Origin: Caenimonas soli
GTDB lineage: Bacteria > Pseudomonadota > Gammaproteobacteria > Burkholderiales > Burkholderiaceae_C
DNA length: 38,293 bases
NCBI RefSeq assembly: GCF_013155545.1
Contig: NZ_JABJVV010000028.1
Span: 1-38,293 of the forward strand
Direction: 5' to 3'
Shown here: positions 10,001-17,412 of the stretch, in pieces
Layout: each line of letters opens with the position of its first letter
How positions within the stretch are numbered: position 1 is the stretch's first letter
The notes under the pieces: generated by a model
Told to the model about the DNA's origin: nothing
The model's database searches: none
Seen by the model: the letters and a program-made list of their open reading frames with translations, nothing else
Made by a program: the position numbers and the translations under genes

Positions 10001-10657
10001 GTCGAGGTCGACCGTGCCGCCGCTCTCCACCACCTCCGACAGCGCCGTGAAGCCCACCCAGTTGCCCGAGTAGCGCGACAGGGCCCAGCCGTACAAACCA
10101 AACTCCAGGTACTCGGCCACGCAGGCCGGGGAGAGCACCGGCGCGTGCCAGGCCTGGAATGCCTGATCGCTCTGGTGCGGCATGGAAGAGGAAACGCAGC
10201 CATGGTCGTCGCCCGCGATCATGAGCACGCCGCCGTGCGGCGAAGCGCCATAGGCATTGCCGTGCTTGAGCGCGTCACCGGCCCGGTCCACCCCGGGCCC
10301 CTTGCCGTACCAGAGGGCGAAGACGCCGTCGCAGGTGCGCTGCGGGTCGGCCTCGACCCGCTGGGTGCCCAGCACGGCGGTGGCGGCCAGCTCTTCATTG
10401 ATCGCCGGCAGGAAGCGGATGCCCTCCTCCTCGAACTTCCGGCCGGCCTGCCATATGGCCTTGTCCACCATTCCCAGCGGCGAGCCGCGGTAGCCGCTGA
10501 TGAAGCCCCGGGTGTTCCAGCCTGTCGCCTGGTCCCGGTGCCTTTGCATCAGCACCAGGCGCACCAGGGCCTGGGTGCCGGTCAGGAACACCTGGCCATC
10601 GCGCGCCCACAGCGCGTCGGACAGCTGGTAGTCGGCGCGAAGAAGGGTATCTGCCAT
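7082..10657 (-). CDS. Fused indolepyruvate ferredoxin oxidoreductase
   Basis: Oxidative decarboxylation of aryl-pyruvates (indolepyruvate, phenylpyruvate) to aryl-acetyl-CoA with ferredoxin as acceptor. The 1191-residue product fuses the IorA and IorB parts. The N-terminal pyruvate:ferredoxin fold contains TRGFISGYRGSPLGMVD and INEELAATAVLGTQ. The TPP domain contains YFCAGCPHNIST (around residue 440), GIGCHF and FQNLGDGTYYHSGYLAIRQ. A ferredoxin-like segment reads CEGCGDC, and the IorB domain begins LLFTGVGGTGIVTVGAL, followed by GFAQKGGSVLAFVR. ATG 10657 gives the family start MADTLLRADYQLSD; longer in-frame starts run into the divergent regulator. No strong Shine-Dalgarno is visible. Regulation by the divergent Lrp/AsnC protein is inferred from position. 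Confidence 0.92.
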   Translation of the reverse strand: MADTLLRADYQLSDALWARDGQVFLTGTQALVRLVLMQRHRDQATGWNTRGFISGYRGSPLGMVDKAIWQAGRKFEEEGIRFLPAINEELAATAVLGTQRVEADPQRTCDGVFALWYGKGPGVDRAGDALKHGNAYGASPHGGVLMIAGDDHGCVSSSMPHQSDQAFQAWHAPVLSPACVAEYLEFGLYGWALSRYSGNWVGFTALSEVVESGGTVDLDLINARTAAWQDPATINAITGHQPPPGGLHYRWPDLPSLTIEQRLHAKLQAVRAFARVNSIDRLIADSAQAATGIVTAGKAHFDFMEVLRRLDVSPETLARHGVRILKLGLTYPIEPVRMGDFARGLREVMVIEEKGAVVETQLRDLFYNMPRRPVIVGKRDGMGDPLISQAGELRPSRLIEIVANWLAAHFPDLDRRHLVRDFTPPELLSNASDSVKRLPYFCAGCPHNISTRVPEGSHAQAGIGCHFMASWMDRDTEGLIQMGGEGVDWVSHAMFTQVPHVFQNLGDGTYYHSGYLAIRQAVAARATLTYKILFNDAVAMTGGQPVDGIISVDGIARQVEAEGVRQVVVVSDDIAKYDAIHDRFPAGTEFHDRSELDAVQRRLREMAGVTVLIYEQTCAAEKRRRRKKGELVEPSRRIFINEQVCEGCGDCSVQSNCVAVLPLETPLGRKRRIDQSACNKDYSCAKGFCPSFVGVLGGQPRKKAGALTQRAGEVRRLVDSLPLPAPHQWTGPYDLLFTGVGGTGIVTVGALTAMAAHLEGKSSSVLDFMGFAQKGGSVLAFVRLADIPSRLNQVRIDTQQADALVACDAVVGASAEALQTVRRGRTRVLANTHEVPVAESQRNPDADLKMPQLLDKLRFAAGADRVETLDAQALAEALLGDSILANMLTLGYAWQRGLLPVGQAALLRAIELNGVAVETNKLAFSLGRLEAAAPAALRQLLQGESLDAAPLASLDALVARGVAHLTAYQDAAYAQRYADFVALVRERELRLGQDSTLALTTTVARSLLKLMAYKDEYEVARLYTDGHFEQSLRQQFEGDFKLEFYMAPPFLSRSKGGQPPRKMRLGSWLYRAMKLLARGRMLRGTPWDLFGKTRERRLERELVVSYMDSIRSLLPQLDAQRLALATEIAALPLAMRGYGHVKLANVALARLREAELLYRFDPAVYPRPAATREAGQLRGIAIVTEGKASAG

Positions 10658-10698
10658 GGCGCCAAGCCTAAGCCGCGGCCGCGAGAATTTGCTTCTTC

Positions 10699-10729
10699 TT
10701 TTCTCCGATTCCACAATACCAGGAGAAAA
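10699..10729. promoter_or_regulatory. Inverted-repeat operator candidate between ior and lrp
   Basis: Perfect 8-base arms TTTTCTCC (10699-10706) and GGAGAAAA (10722-10729) are separated by 15 bases, a centre-to-centre distance of 23, about two helical turns. A second small palindrome TTCTACAGAA lies at 10733-10742. Both sit in the 100-base gap between divergent starts at 10657 and 10758. Lrp/AsnC proteins commonly control a divergent neighbour, so this is the obvious place for binding. The protein-site link is inferred. Confidence 0.5.
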
Positions 10730-10757
10730 CTGTTCTACAGAATGGCGAGGTGTTGGA

Positions 10758-11261
10758 ATGGAAGAGCTCGATCGACAAGACGTGGTGCTGCTCACGGAGC
10801 TGCAGCGCGACTCGCACCAGACGGTGCAGCAACTGGCCGAGCGGGTCGGCCTGTCCAGCACGCCGTGCTGGAAGCGCATCAAGGAAATGGAAGGCAGCGG
10901 CATCATCCGCGGCTACACGGCGCTGATCGACCGCGAGAAGGTGGGCCTGGCCTTGTGCGTGATCGCCGAGCTGAACCTGACGCGCCACAACGAGGACGTG
11001 GTGAGCCAGTTCGAGCAGGCGGTGGCCGACTGCGCCGAGATCGTCGGCTGCTACTCGACGACCGGCCAGGCTGACTACGTGATCAAGGTGCTGGCGCCGG
11101 ACATCAAGAGCTATGAGCGCTTCCTGCACGAGACGGTATTCAAGCTGCCGGGCGTGACGCATGTGCGTTCCAGCGTGGTGCTCAAGGAGATCAAGGCGGA
11201 AACGCGTTTGCCGATCAACCTGCCGGGCGAGAACGAACGGGCGAAGGCGCGGCGGCGCTGA
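10758..11261 (+). CDS. Lrp/AsnC family transcriptional regulator
   Basis: A 167-residue DNA-binding regulator. The N-terminal winged helix-turn-helix reads LDRQDVVLLTELQRDSHQTV and QQLAERVGLSSTPCWKRIKEME (residues about 4-48). The C-terminal RAM domain senses amino acids or 2-oxo acids (GLALCVIAELNL, VADCAEIVGCYSTTGQADYVIKV, KLPGVTHVRSSVVLKEIK). The start MEELDRQD at 10758 follows a GGCGAGGTGTTGG region. It is divergent from the indolepyruvate oxidoreductase, so aromatic amino acids or their keto acids are plausible effectors; this is inference from context. Its stop lies one base from the stop of the convergent hydrolase. Confidence 0.93.
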   Translation: MEELDRQDVVLLTELQRDSHQTVQQLAERVGLSSTPCWKRIKEMEGSGIIRGYTALIDREKVGLALCVIAELNLTRHNEDVVSQFEQAVADCAEIVGCYSTTGQADYVIKVLAPDIKSYERFLHETVFKLPGVTHVRSSVVLKEIKAETRLPINLPGENERAKARRR

Positions 11262-11262
11262 G

Positions 11263-12069
11263 TCAGTCCTTGCCGCTCGGCGTACTCTGTACCGACTCGG
11301 CCTGCGGCGTGAGGGCGGCGGTGCCGGTTTTGCCGGCGCGGGCGCCCAGCACCATCTCACTCATCCAGTTGACGAGCAACGAGGTGTAGGTCTGCTGCCA
11401 GGGCTTTTCGGACAAGCCATGGTCGGCCTCCGAAATCATCCGGTAGGTGAGCGACTGGGCTTGCTTGCAGGCGCTCATGTAATTCTCGATCACCGGATGC
11501 GGCACCAGCGAATCGTGCTCCGACTCGACGATCAGCACGTCGCCGCGGAACGCCGCGCAGGCGGCGAGCGCCCGGTTGTCCTGGGGCTGCACCGCGCTGT
11601 TGCGATAAGCGACCAGCTCTTCGCGGTTGAGCTGTCCTTTGGGCATATTCCAGTCGGCGTCCTTGTAGAGCGCCGGTACGCGCAGCGCCAGCCAGCGTAC
11701 CGGCCGCAGCGAGCTGACGATCGCGGCCAGATAGCCCCCATAGCTGCTGCCCACGATGGTGATCGCGCCCGGGTCGACCGCGGGGTGGCCCACCAGCACG
11801 TCGTAGGCAGCGAGCACGTCGCGCAGATTGTCTTCGCGGTTGACGCTCTCGCGCATGCCCTGATGGCGCACATGGCCGCGCAGGTCGAAGGTCAGGCAGA
11901 TGCAGCCGAGCGCCGCGATCTCGTGCGCCCGGGCGATGTACTGGTCCTGGCTGCCGTCCCAGCCGTGCACCAGCATCACGCCGGGCACCATCGTGTCCGG
12001 GCCAACGAGCGTGCCGGCGATGTGGTGACCATCGACCGGGATGTCGATCAGGTTATCGCGGGTGGACAT
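11263..12069 (-). CDS. Alpha/beta hydrolase (dienelactone-hydrolase-like)
   Basis: A 268-residue cytoplasmic serine hydrolase. The oxyanion-hole region is MLVHGWDGSQDQY and the nucleophile elbow GSSYGG (Ser near residue 109). The acid is probably Asp in VESEHDSLVPHPV, and the histidine lies in ISEADHGLSEKPW. This order fits the dienelactone hydrolase/acyl-peptidase-like subgroup. The last 25 residues are low-complexity and probably disordered. The start overlaps the end of the DUF3182 gene by 17 bases, so the two are almost certainly one operon. The substrate is unknown. Confidence 0.85.
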   Translation of the reverse strand: MSTRDNLIDIPVDGHHIAGTLVGPDTMVPGVMLVHGWDGSQDQYIARAHEIAALGCICLTFDLRGHVRHQGMRESVNREDNLRDVLAAYDVLVGHPAVDPGAITIVGSSYGGYLAAIVSSLRPVRWLALRVPALYKDADWNMPKGQLNREELVAYRNSAVQPQDNRALAACAAFRGDVLIVESEHDSLVPHPVIENYMSACKQAQSLTYRMISEADHGLSEKPWQQTYTSLLVNWMSEMVLGARAGKTGTAALTPQAESVQSTPSGKD

Positions 12070-13186
12070 CGGGTTCGACCACGGTGTATTTGGTCAAGCG
12101 GCCGGCCCGCGGATCGATGCCGCGGAAATAGACGGTCGCGTGCGGCGGCGGCGGCGGGCTCTCGCCGAAGATCTCGATCGAGCTCGCGCGCAGCCGGTTG
12201 CGCTCGGGTTGCGAGCGAAAGACCTCGAGCGCAGCCAGTTCGGCGCCCGTGGCGCCGCCGAGACGCCAGGATTGCTCCAGCACGCCGGAGCGCGAACGTC
12301 CTGCCGCGTCGCGGCCCAGGACGACGTCGTAGTTGTTGCGCGAAGCGTAGAAGCCGGCGAAACAAGCGACGACGGCCGCGTTGTAGCGCCGCGCCTGCTC
12401 GATCGCGAGACGAGCCTCGGGCGGGGCTTCCTGCGCCAGCAGATCGTCGAAGTCGCCGCGCGCAACGGTCAAGTCGGAGCCGCCATAGACTTCCGCGCCC
12501 CGGTTGTTGCGAGTCAGGCGCTGCTCGCCGAAGTAGCTCGCGGTCAGATCGCCCACCGTCACCTGGCCGACGCTGAAGGTCTGGACCTCGGTCAGGTTTT
12601 CCTCGAGCACCAGCCCGTGCGACGTGATCTCGCCCGGGTCGATCGCGTCGAGCTGTTGCTGCAGCTCCGCCGCGTCTCGCGCCACCGATTGCCCGTGGCC
12701 GCCGGTGGCGCGAACCGCCTTGATGCGCAGCGGCCCGTTTGCCAGCAGCCGAAGGCCGGCCCGGCGTGCGTCCTCGTGACTGAAAACGGCATGGCCGGCC
12801 AGAACCGCGTCGCCGACTTGCGCGCCGAATGCCGGATTCCAGCCGGACGGTGCGGCGGCGTCGGACGCGACCAGCGGATGGCTGATCACCTTGGTCGCGA
12901 CAAAGGCATGGGGTACGACGCCACCGAACAGGTCGTCGCGCCCGCGGATGCCGAGCGGGGCGGCTTGTTGCGTGGTCAAGGTATTGCTCGGAACAAAGTA
13001 AACAGGGCCGGTGTAGCGCCGTTGCGGATCGTAGGGCCCGCCCACCTCGTAGTCCTTCAGCGCCGCCAGGCGGCGGGCGAACTCCGTCTGCGTGATGCGT
13101 TCGTGTTCGCTGGCGTGGGCCTTCTGGTCGGGCACATAGGTCACGACCACACCGCGCGCGCTTCCAGACGGGTCATTGAGCGGCAT
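12053..13186 (-). CDS. DUF3182 family protein (ATP-grasp-like)
   Basis: A 377-residue protein that I recall as DUF3182. It starts MPLNDPSGSARGVVVTYVPD and contains HASEHERITQTEFARRLAAL. A ligase-like centre follows: GPLRIKAVRATGGHGQSVA around residue 150-170, then SHGLVLEENLTEVQTFSVGQ and a late FAGFYASRNNYDVVLG. The glycine-rich RATGGHGQ next to a lysine and the downstream acidic LVLEENL resemble an ATP-grasp nucleotide-binding arrangement; that is inference. A good GGAGG lies 7 bases before ATG 13186. It is operonic with the downstream hydrolase (17-base overlap) and divergent from gshB, itself an ATP-grasp enzyme. Substrate unknown. Confidence 0.75.
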   Translation of the reverse strand: MPLNDPSGSARGVVVTYVPDQKAHASEHERITQTEFARRLAALKDYEVGGPYDPQRRYTGPVYFVPSNTLTTQQAAPLGIRGRDDLFGGVVPHAFVATKVISHPLVASDAAAPSGWNPAFGAQVGDAVLAGHAVFSHEDARRAGLRLLANGPLRIKAVRATGGHGQSVARDAAELQQQLDAIDPGEITSHGLVLEENLTEVQTFSVGQVTVGDLTASYFGEQRLTRNNRGAEVYGGSDLTVARGDFDDLLAQEAPPEARLAIEQARRYNAAVVACFAGFYASRNNYDVVLGRDAAGRSRSGVLEQSWRLGGATGAELAALEVFRSQPERNRLRASSIEIFGESPPPPPHATVYFRGIDPRAGRLTKYTVVEPDVHPR

Positions 13187-13354
13187 TCAAGCCTCCAGTA
13201 GTCCTCATTCTTGGACCGGCTCACGACAGGGCTGTCGGACGGGAGGCCGATTTCGGGCCGGTGCAAAGCCCATCTGCAGGCACTGACCAGTTCCAGTCAT
13301 GCGGGCACGGCCTCACGTTTTGTGCAACAGTACGGGCGAACCCAAGCTTCCGCC

Positions 13355-14302
13355 ATGAACATCCTCTTTGTCGCCGACCCCCTCGAAGCCTTCAAGATTT
13401 ACAAGGACACGACCTTTTCCATGATGCGCGAGGCCCAGCGCCGCGGGCACCGCATCGCCGCCTGCGGCCCGCAGGACCTGGTCTGGCAATCCGGCGATAT
13501 GGTCAAGGCCGCCGTGCGCGAGATCACCCTGACCGGCGAGCTCGACGCCTGGTTCCGCGAAACCGCGAGCCCGATCAAGGCGCTCAAGGACTATGACGCC
13601 GTGGTCATGCGCAAGGACCCGCCCTTCGACAGCGAGTACTTCTACGCCACCCATTTGCTGGAACACGCCGAGCGCGAAGGCGCGCGCGTGTTCAATAAAC
13701 CCGCTGCGCTGCGCGACCATCCGGAGAAACTGGCCATCATGGAGTTCGCGCAGTTCACCAGCCCGACACTGGTGACCCGCGATGCCGACGCCGTCCGCGC
13801 GTTTCACGACGTGCACAAGGACATCATCCTGAAGCCGCTCGACGGCATGGGGGGCACGGGCATTTTCCGCGTGAAGGCCGATGGCCTGAACCTGGGCTCC
13901 ATCGTCGAGACGCTCAACAAGCACGGTGCCCAGACCATCATGGTGCAACGATTCGTGCCCGAGATCGTGCAAGGCGACAAGCGAATCCTGGTGATCGGCG
14001 GCAAGCCCGTGCCCTTCAGCCTGGCGCGCATCCCGCAGGGCACGGAAGTGCGCGGCAACCTGGCCGTCGGCGGCAAGGGCGTGGCTCAGCCGCTGACGGC
14101 GCGCGACTTCGAGATCGCGCATGCGCTCGGCCCGGTGCTGGCGGCGCGCGGCTTGCTGCTGGTGGGGCTGGACGTGATCGGCGACTGGCTGACCGAGATC
14201 AACGTCACCAGCCCGACCTGCTTCCAGGAGATCACCGATCAAGCCGGCTTCGACGTGCCGGCCATGTTCATCGACGCGCTGGAAGCGGCGATCGCCGCTT
14301 AG
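13355..14302 (+). CDS. gshB: Glutathione synthetase
   Basis: ATP-grasp ligase that adds glycine to gamma-glutamylcysteine. The 315-residue product is the usual length (E. coli 316). Hallmarks are MNILFVADPLEAFKIYKDTT, VVMRKDPPFDSEYFYATHLLE, KPLDGMGGTGIFRV (the nucleotide loop), VPEIVQGDKRILVIGG, RIPQGTEVRGNLAVGGKG and the metal-binding LTEINVTSPTCFQEI. ATG 13355 gives the standard N-terminus; a 48-residue extension upstream has no family similarity. The stop overlaps that of the convergent amidotransferase by four bases. gshA is the first enzyme of the same pathway in this window. Confidence 0.96.
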   Translation: MNILFVADPLEAFKIYKDTTFSMMREAQRRGHRIAACGPQDLVWQSGDMVKAAVREITLTGELDAWFRETASPIKALKDYDAVVMRKDPPFDSEYFYATHLLEHAEREGARVFNKPAALRDHPEKLAIMEFAQFTSPTLVTRDADAVRAFHDVHKDIILKPLDGMGGTGIFRVKADGLNLGSIVETLNKHGAQTIMVQRFVPEIVQGDKRILVIGGKPVPFSLARIPQGTEVRGNLAVGGKGVAQPLTARDFEIAHALGPVLAARGLLLVGLDVIGDWLTEINVTSPTCFQEITDQAGFDVPAMFIDALEAAIAA

Positions 14303-15063
14303 CCGGCGGCCTGGCCGTCCGCGAATACCCTCAGTTCGCCCGGCTGCAACTGGGTCCAGTCCTCGTTGGTGGTCAGCGGCGCGGTGACGACCACCGCCAC
14401 GCGGTCATGCGGGCTGGTGTTGCGGGCGAAATCGATGCTCAGGTCATCGTCTGCCAGCTGGGCGTGGGCGAACGGATGCTTGCGCTCCACGAAGAACAGG
14501 TTGGTCGAGCAATGCGTCCACAGCGCCTGGCCGTTGGACAGCATGAAATTGAAGGGGCCGTGGCGGGCGATCTGCGGCGTGAGTTCGCGCAGCGTCAGCG
14601 TGAGCTCCTGCACGCTGGGCACGCCGGCATGGGACTTGGCCATTTCCTGCATCAGCCAGCAAAACGCCCGTTCACTGTCGGTCGCGCCGACGGGATGGAA
14701 GCTCGCATGCAGGCGCGGATGGAAATTCTCCAGATTGCCGTTGTGGGCGAACACCCAGTAGCGGCCCCACAGTTCGCGCACGAACGGGTGGCAGTTTTCC
14801 AGCGCCACCGCGCCCTGCGTCGCCTTGCGGATATGGGCGATGACGTTGCGGCTCTTGATGGGGTAGCGGCGGATCAGCTCGGCCACCGGCGAATCGCAGG
14901 CCGGCTGGTGATCCACGAAATGGCGCAGCCCCGCGCCCTCGAAAAAGGCGATGCCCCAGCCGTCCGCGTGATGGTCGGTGCGGCCCCCGCGCTGAGCAAA
15001 GCCGGTAAAGCTGAACGTCACGTCTGTGGGCGTGTTGCAGTTCATCCCAAGCAGTTGGCACAT
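14299..15063 (-). CDS. Class II glutamine amidotransferase (YafJ-like)
   Basis: A 254-residue N-terminal-nucleophile amidohydrolase-type protein. Met is followed by the catalytic Cys (MCQLLGMNCNTP), then GFAQRGGRTDHHADGWGIAF and the oxyanion/structural motifs HIRKATQGAV, NCHPF and FAHNGNLENF typical of Gn-AT II domains. No partner synthetase domain is attached, so it belongs with the YafJ/EgtC-like group that hydrolyses or transfers from a gamma-glutamyl amide. It starts 4 bases after the CWC gene stop and forms an operon with it and the LysR gene. Substrate unknown; adjacency to glutathione genes is suggestive only. Confidence 0.9.
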   Translation of the reverse strand: MCQLLGMNCNTPTDVTFSFTGFAQRGGRTDHHADGWGIAFFEGAGLRHFVDHQPACDSPVAELIRRYPIKSRNVIAHIRKATQGAVALENCHPFVRELWGRYWVFAHNGNLENFHPRLHASFHPVGATDSERAFCWLMQEMAKSHAGVPSVQELTLTLRELTPQIARHGPFNFMLSNGQALWTHCSTNLFFVERKHPFAHAQLADDDLSIDFARNTSPHDRVAVVVTAPLTTNEDWTQLQPGELRVFADGQAAG

Positions 15064-15067
15064 AGGT

Positions 15068-15304
15068 CTATTCTGGACCCTCCGCCGCTGCCGTGGGCTT
15101 GGCGGCGCAAGCCTGGCAAATGCAGGCCAGGCCGCGGGACTCGGCCGGCAAGCTCTCCAGCAATTCACGATTGAAGTCCACTCGGGTGCACCAGCACGGC
15201 GGCTGCTGCAGGCCGGTGGTGCGCTCGACTTCCAGCGCGCATTGGTTGACCCGCCCGCACAGCGGGCAGCGGGTGGCATCGACGATGACGGCGGAACTGT
15301 TCAT
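15068..15304 (-). CDS. Cysteine-rich CWC family protein
   Basis: A 78-residue small protein with two zinc-binding-like cysteine pairs. The N-terminal knuckle is CPLCGRVNQCALE, the family-naming stretch PPCWCTRVDF lies in the middle, and a C-terminal pair ACICQACAA follows. This fits the bacterial CWC family, a probable metal-binding protein without known function. Start MNSSAVIVD lies 10 bases after the LysR stop, and the stop is 4 bases before the amidotransferase start. Confidence 0.85.
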   Translation of the reverse strand: MNSSAVIVDATRCPLCGRVNQCALEVERTTGLQQPPCWCTRVDFNRELLESLPAESRGLACICQACAAKPTAAAEGPE

Positions 15305-15314
15305 GCCATTCAGT

Positions 15315-16205
15315 CTAGGGCAAGCGGATGCTCTGCGCGAAGTGCTGGTAAACGGTCGCGATCCGGCGCAGGTGGCGTGACTCCGGGTGGGCCAGCAGCC
15401 ACAGCTGAGACTCACAGTCTTCCAGCGGTTGGGACAGAGCCACCAACTGCGGTTCGCTGTCCAGCATGAAGAGGGGCACCACGCCGACGCCGAGCCCGGC
15501 CTTGATCGCATCCACGACCGAAACGATGCCGTCAACCAGGTGGCGAGGCGCCAGTTTGGGCAGATGTTTGCGCCGCCAGCGCACCGAGGGATGCTCGGGC
15601 ATGGCTTCATCGGGCACGATCCAGTCGTGCCGGTCCAGCGTCCTGCGCCGGTGCGCGGGCGACAGCGATTTGGCGCCGCAGGCGACGAAACGGATGGGGC
15701 CGAGGTGGCGCCCGATCAGATGCTCGGGTGCCTTGGGAGTGGCGCGTAGCGCGAGGTCGGCATCGCGCCGAGTCAGGCTCATCAGCTCGTTGGCCGAATG
15801 AAGCTCCAGCTGCAGCTGCGGGTGCTGCGCAGTCAGAGCCGGCAGGCACGGCAAGACCAGACCGCGCAGCACCGAGTCCGTCGTAGTGAGTCGCACCCGG
15901 CCCGTGACTTCGCCGCTTGGCGTCATGGCGGCCGCCCGCGCCGCCTCGAGTTCGCTCTCTATGCGCTCGGCATGCCGGGCTATCTCGGCCATTGCGTCCG
16001 AGGGCAGATAGCCCTGGCGCGTGCGTTCGAACAGGCGCTGGCCCAGGTTTTTCTCGATGCGCTGCACCGAGCGGAATACGGTTGAAGCATCGGCCGAGAG
16101 CCGTGTCGCCGCCTGCGCCAGGGTGCCGCCGCGCACCAGGGCCAACAGCACTTCCAGGTCGGGCGCCGTCAGAGCGTATTGCGACTTTGCAATGGTGGAT
16201 TTCAT
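15315..16205 (-). CDS. LysR family transcriptional regulator
   Basis: A 296-residue LysR-type regulator. The N-terminal winged helix-turn-helix reads LEVLLALVRGGTLAQAATRL, then STVFRSVQRIEKNLGQRLFER. It is followed by a two-lobed co-inducer-binding domain with VRLTTTDSVLRGLVLPCL, DADLALRATPKAPEHLIGR and DAIKAGLGVGVVPLFM. It diverges from doxX across a 71-base gap, so the DoxX-GST pair is its likely target, while CWC and the amidotransferase follow it on its own transcript. The effector is unknown. Confidence 0.93.
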   Translation of the reverse strand: MKSTIAKSQYALTAPDLEVLLALVRGGTLAQAATRLSADASTVFRSVQRIEKNLGQRLFERTRQGYLPSDAMAEIARHAERIESELEAARAAAMTPSGEVTGRVRLTTTDSVLRGLVLPCLPALTAQHPQLQLELHSANELMSLTRRDADLALRATPKAPEHLIGRHLGPIRFVACGAKSLSPAHRRRTLDRHDWIVPDEAMPEHPSVRWRRKHLPKLAPRHLVDGIVSVVDAIKAGLGVGVVPLFMLDSEPQLVALSQPLEDCESQLWLLAHPESRHLRRIATVYQHFAQSIRLP

Positions 16206-16276
16206 GTTCGCCTATTTCCAATGCGTGAATGCAATCCTACAGTTCGTTCCTCCGCAACTCAATCAAGGTGACCGCC

Positions 16277-16690
16277 ATGCCTACCACTGCCGAAACCTCT
16301 GCCTGGGGCGCCACGCTGCTGCGCCTGGCCCTGGGCACCATGTGGATCTCCCATGCCCTGCTCAAAGTCATGGTCTACACCATGGACGGCGCGACCCAGT
16401 TCTTTGTCTCGGTGGGCCTGCCGGGCTTTCTGGCCTATCCGGTGACGGGGGCCGAACTGCTGGGTGGCCTGGCCATCGTGCTGGGCATCTATGGCCGCCA
16501 GGTGTCACTGTTGCTGCTGCCCATCCTGGCCGTAGCCGCGTGGGTGCACATGCCCAATGGCTGGGTGTTCACCAGCGCCAATGGCGGTTGGGAGTACCCG
16601 GTGTTTCTGCTTGCCGCGTCGCTGGCGCACTGGCTGGTCGGAGACGGCCGGCTGGCGCTGCGCCGCAGCCCCTTGCTGATTCCGGCTTGA
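16277..16690 (+). CDS. DoxX family membrane protein
   Basis: A 137-residue inner-membrane protein with four hydrophobic segments. These are LLRLALGTMWISHALLKVMV, a stretch through GLPGFLAYPVTGAELLGGLAIVLGIYG, LLLLPILAVAAWVHMP and VFLLAASLAHWLVG. The pattern and the GAELLGG centre are those of the DoxX/SURF4-like superfamily, whose members are linked to redox and thiol stress. AAGGTG 6 bases before ATG 16277 is the Shine-Dalgarno. It is followed 20 bases later by a glutathione S-transferase, most likely on the same transcript. Confidence 0.88.
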   Translation: MPTTAETSAWGATLLRLALGTMWISHALLKVMVYTMDGATQFFVSVGLPGFLAYPVTGAELLGGLAIVLGIYGRQVSLLLLPILAVAAWVHMPNGWVFTSANGGWEYPVFLLAASLAHWLVGDGRLALRRSPLLIPA

Positions 16691-16710
16691 TCAGCCGCAG
16701 GAGAAGGACC

Positions 16711-17412
16711 ATGCAACTGACCCTGATCAGCCATCTGCTGTGCCCCTACGTGCAGCGCGCTGCGATTGTGCTGGCCGAGAAGAACGCGGCGTACACCCGG
16801 CGCTATGTGGATCTCTCGGCCAAGCCCGACTGGTTCCTGGCCGTCTCGCCGCTGGGCAAGACGCCGGTCTTGCTGGTCGGGGACGAGCCGGTGTTCGAAT
16901 CCGCCGTGATCTGCGAATACCTGGATGAAACCGGAATGCCGCGCCTGCATCCGCAGGACGCGCTGCTGCGCGCCCGCCATCGCGCCTGGATGGAGTTCGG
17001 GTCCTCGGTCCTCAATGTGATCGCGGGCTTCTACACCGCGCCCAACGCGGGGGTGCTGCAGGTACGCCGAGCCGAATTGCAGACCAGGTTCGCGCAGCTG
17101 GAGGACGTGCTGCCCGCCGGCGGCCCCTACTTCGCGGGAGAACAGTTCGGCTTGGTCGACGCCGTGTTCGGCCCGGTGTTCCGGTACTTCGACGTGTTCG
17201 AACAGCTCGGCGAGGCGGGGTTCTTCGAGAGCACGCCCAAGGTGCGGGCGTGGCGCAGGGCCCTGGCGCAGCGGCCGTCGGTGAGGCAGGCGGCCTCGCC
17301 CGAATACCCGCAGCTGTTGCAGCGCTTCCTGCTGGAACGCGGCTCCGAGCTTTCCCGGCGCATCGCGGCGCGGCTTACTCAGGAGGGGGATTTGCCGGAC
17401 AGCGTGAAATAG
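16711..17412 (+). CDS. Glutathione S-transferase family protein
   Basis: A 233-residue cytoplasmic protein. The thioredoxin-like N-terminal domain contains MQLTLISHLLCPYVQRAAIV, in which the Cys-Pro-Tyr is typical of omega/beta-like GSTs, then the cis-Pro segment GKTPVLLVGDEPVFESAVICEYLDE. The helical C-terminal domain contains AGEQFGLVDAVFGPVFRYFDV, the conserved N-capping region. CAGGAGAAGG just before ATG 16711 is a good ribosome site. Its last 34 bases overlap the 3' end of the convergent histidine kinase. Context with DoxX and LysR suggests a stress-detoxification unit. Confidence 0.93.
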   Translation: MQLTLISHLLCPYVQRAAIVLAEKNAAYTRRYVDLSAKPDWFLAVSPLGKTPVLLVGDEPVFESAVICEYLDETGMPRLHPQDALLRARHRAWMEFGSSVLNVIAGFYTAPNAGVLQVRRAELQTRFAQLEDVLPAGGPYFAGEQFGLVDAVFGPVFRYFDVFEQLGEAGFFESTPKVRAWRRALAQRPSVRQAASPEYPQLLQRFLLERGSELSRRIAARLTQEGDLPDSVK

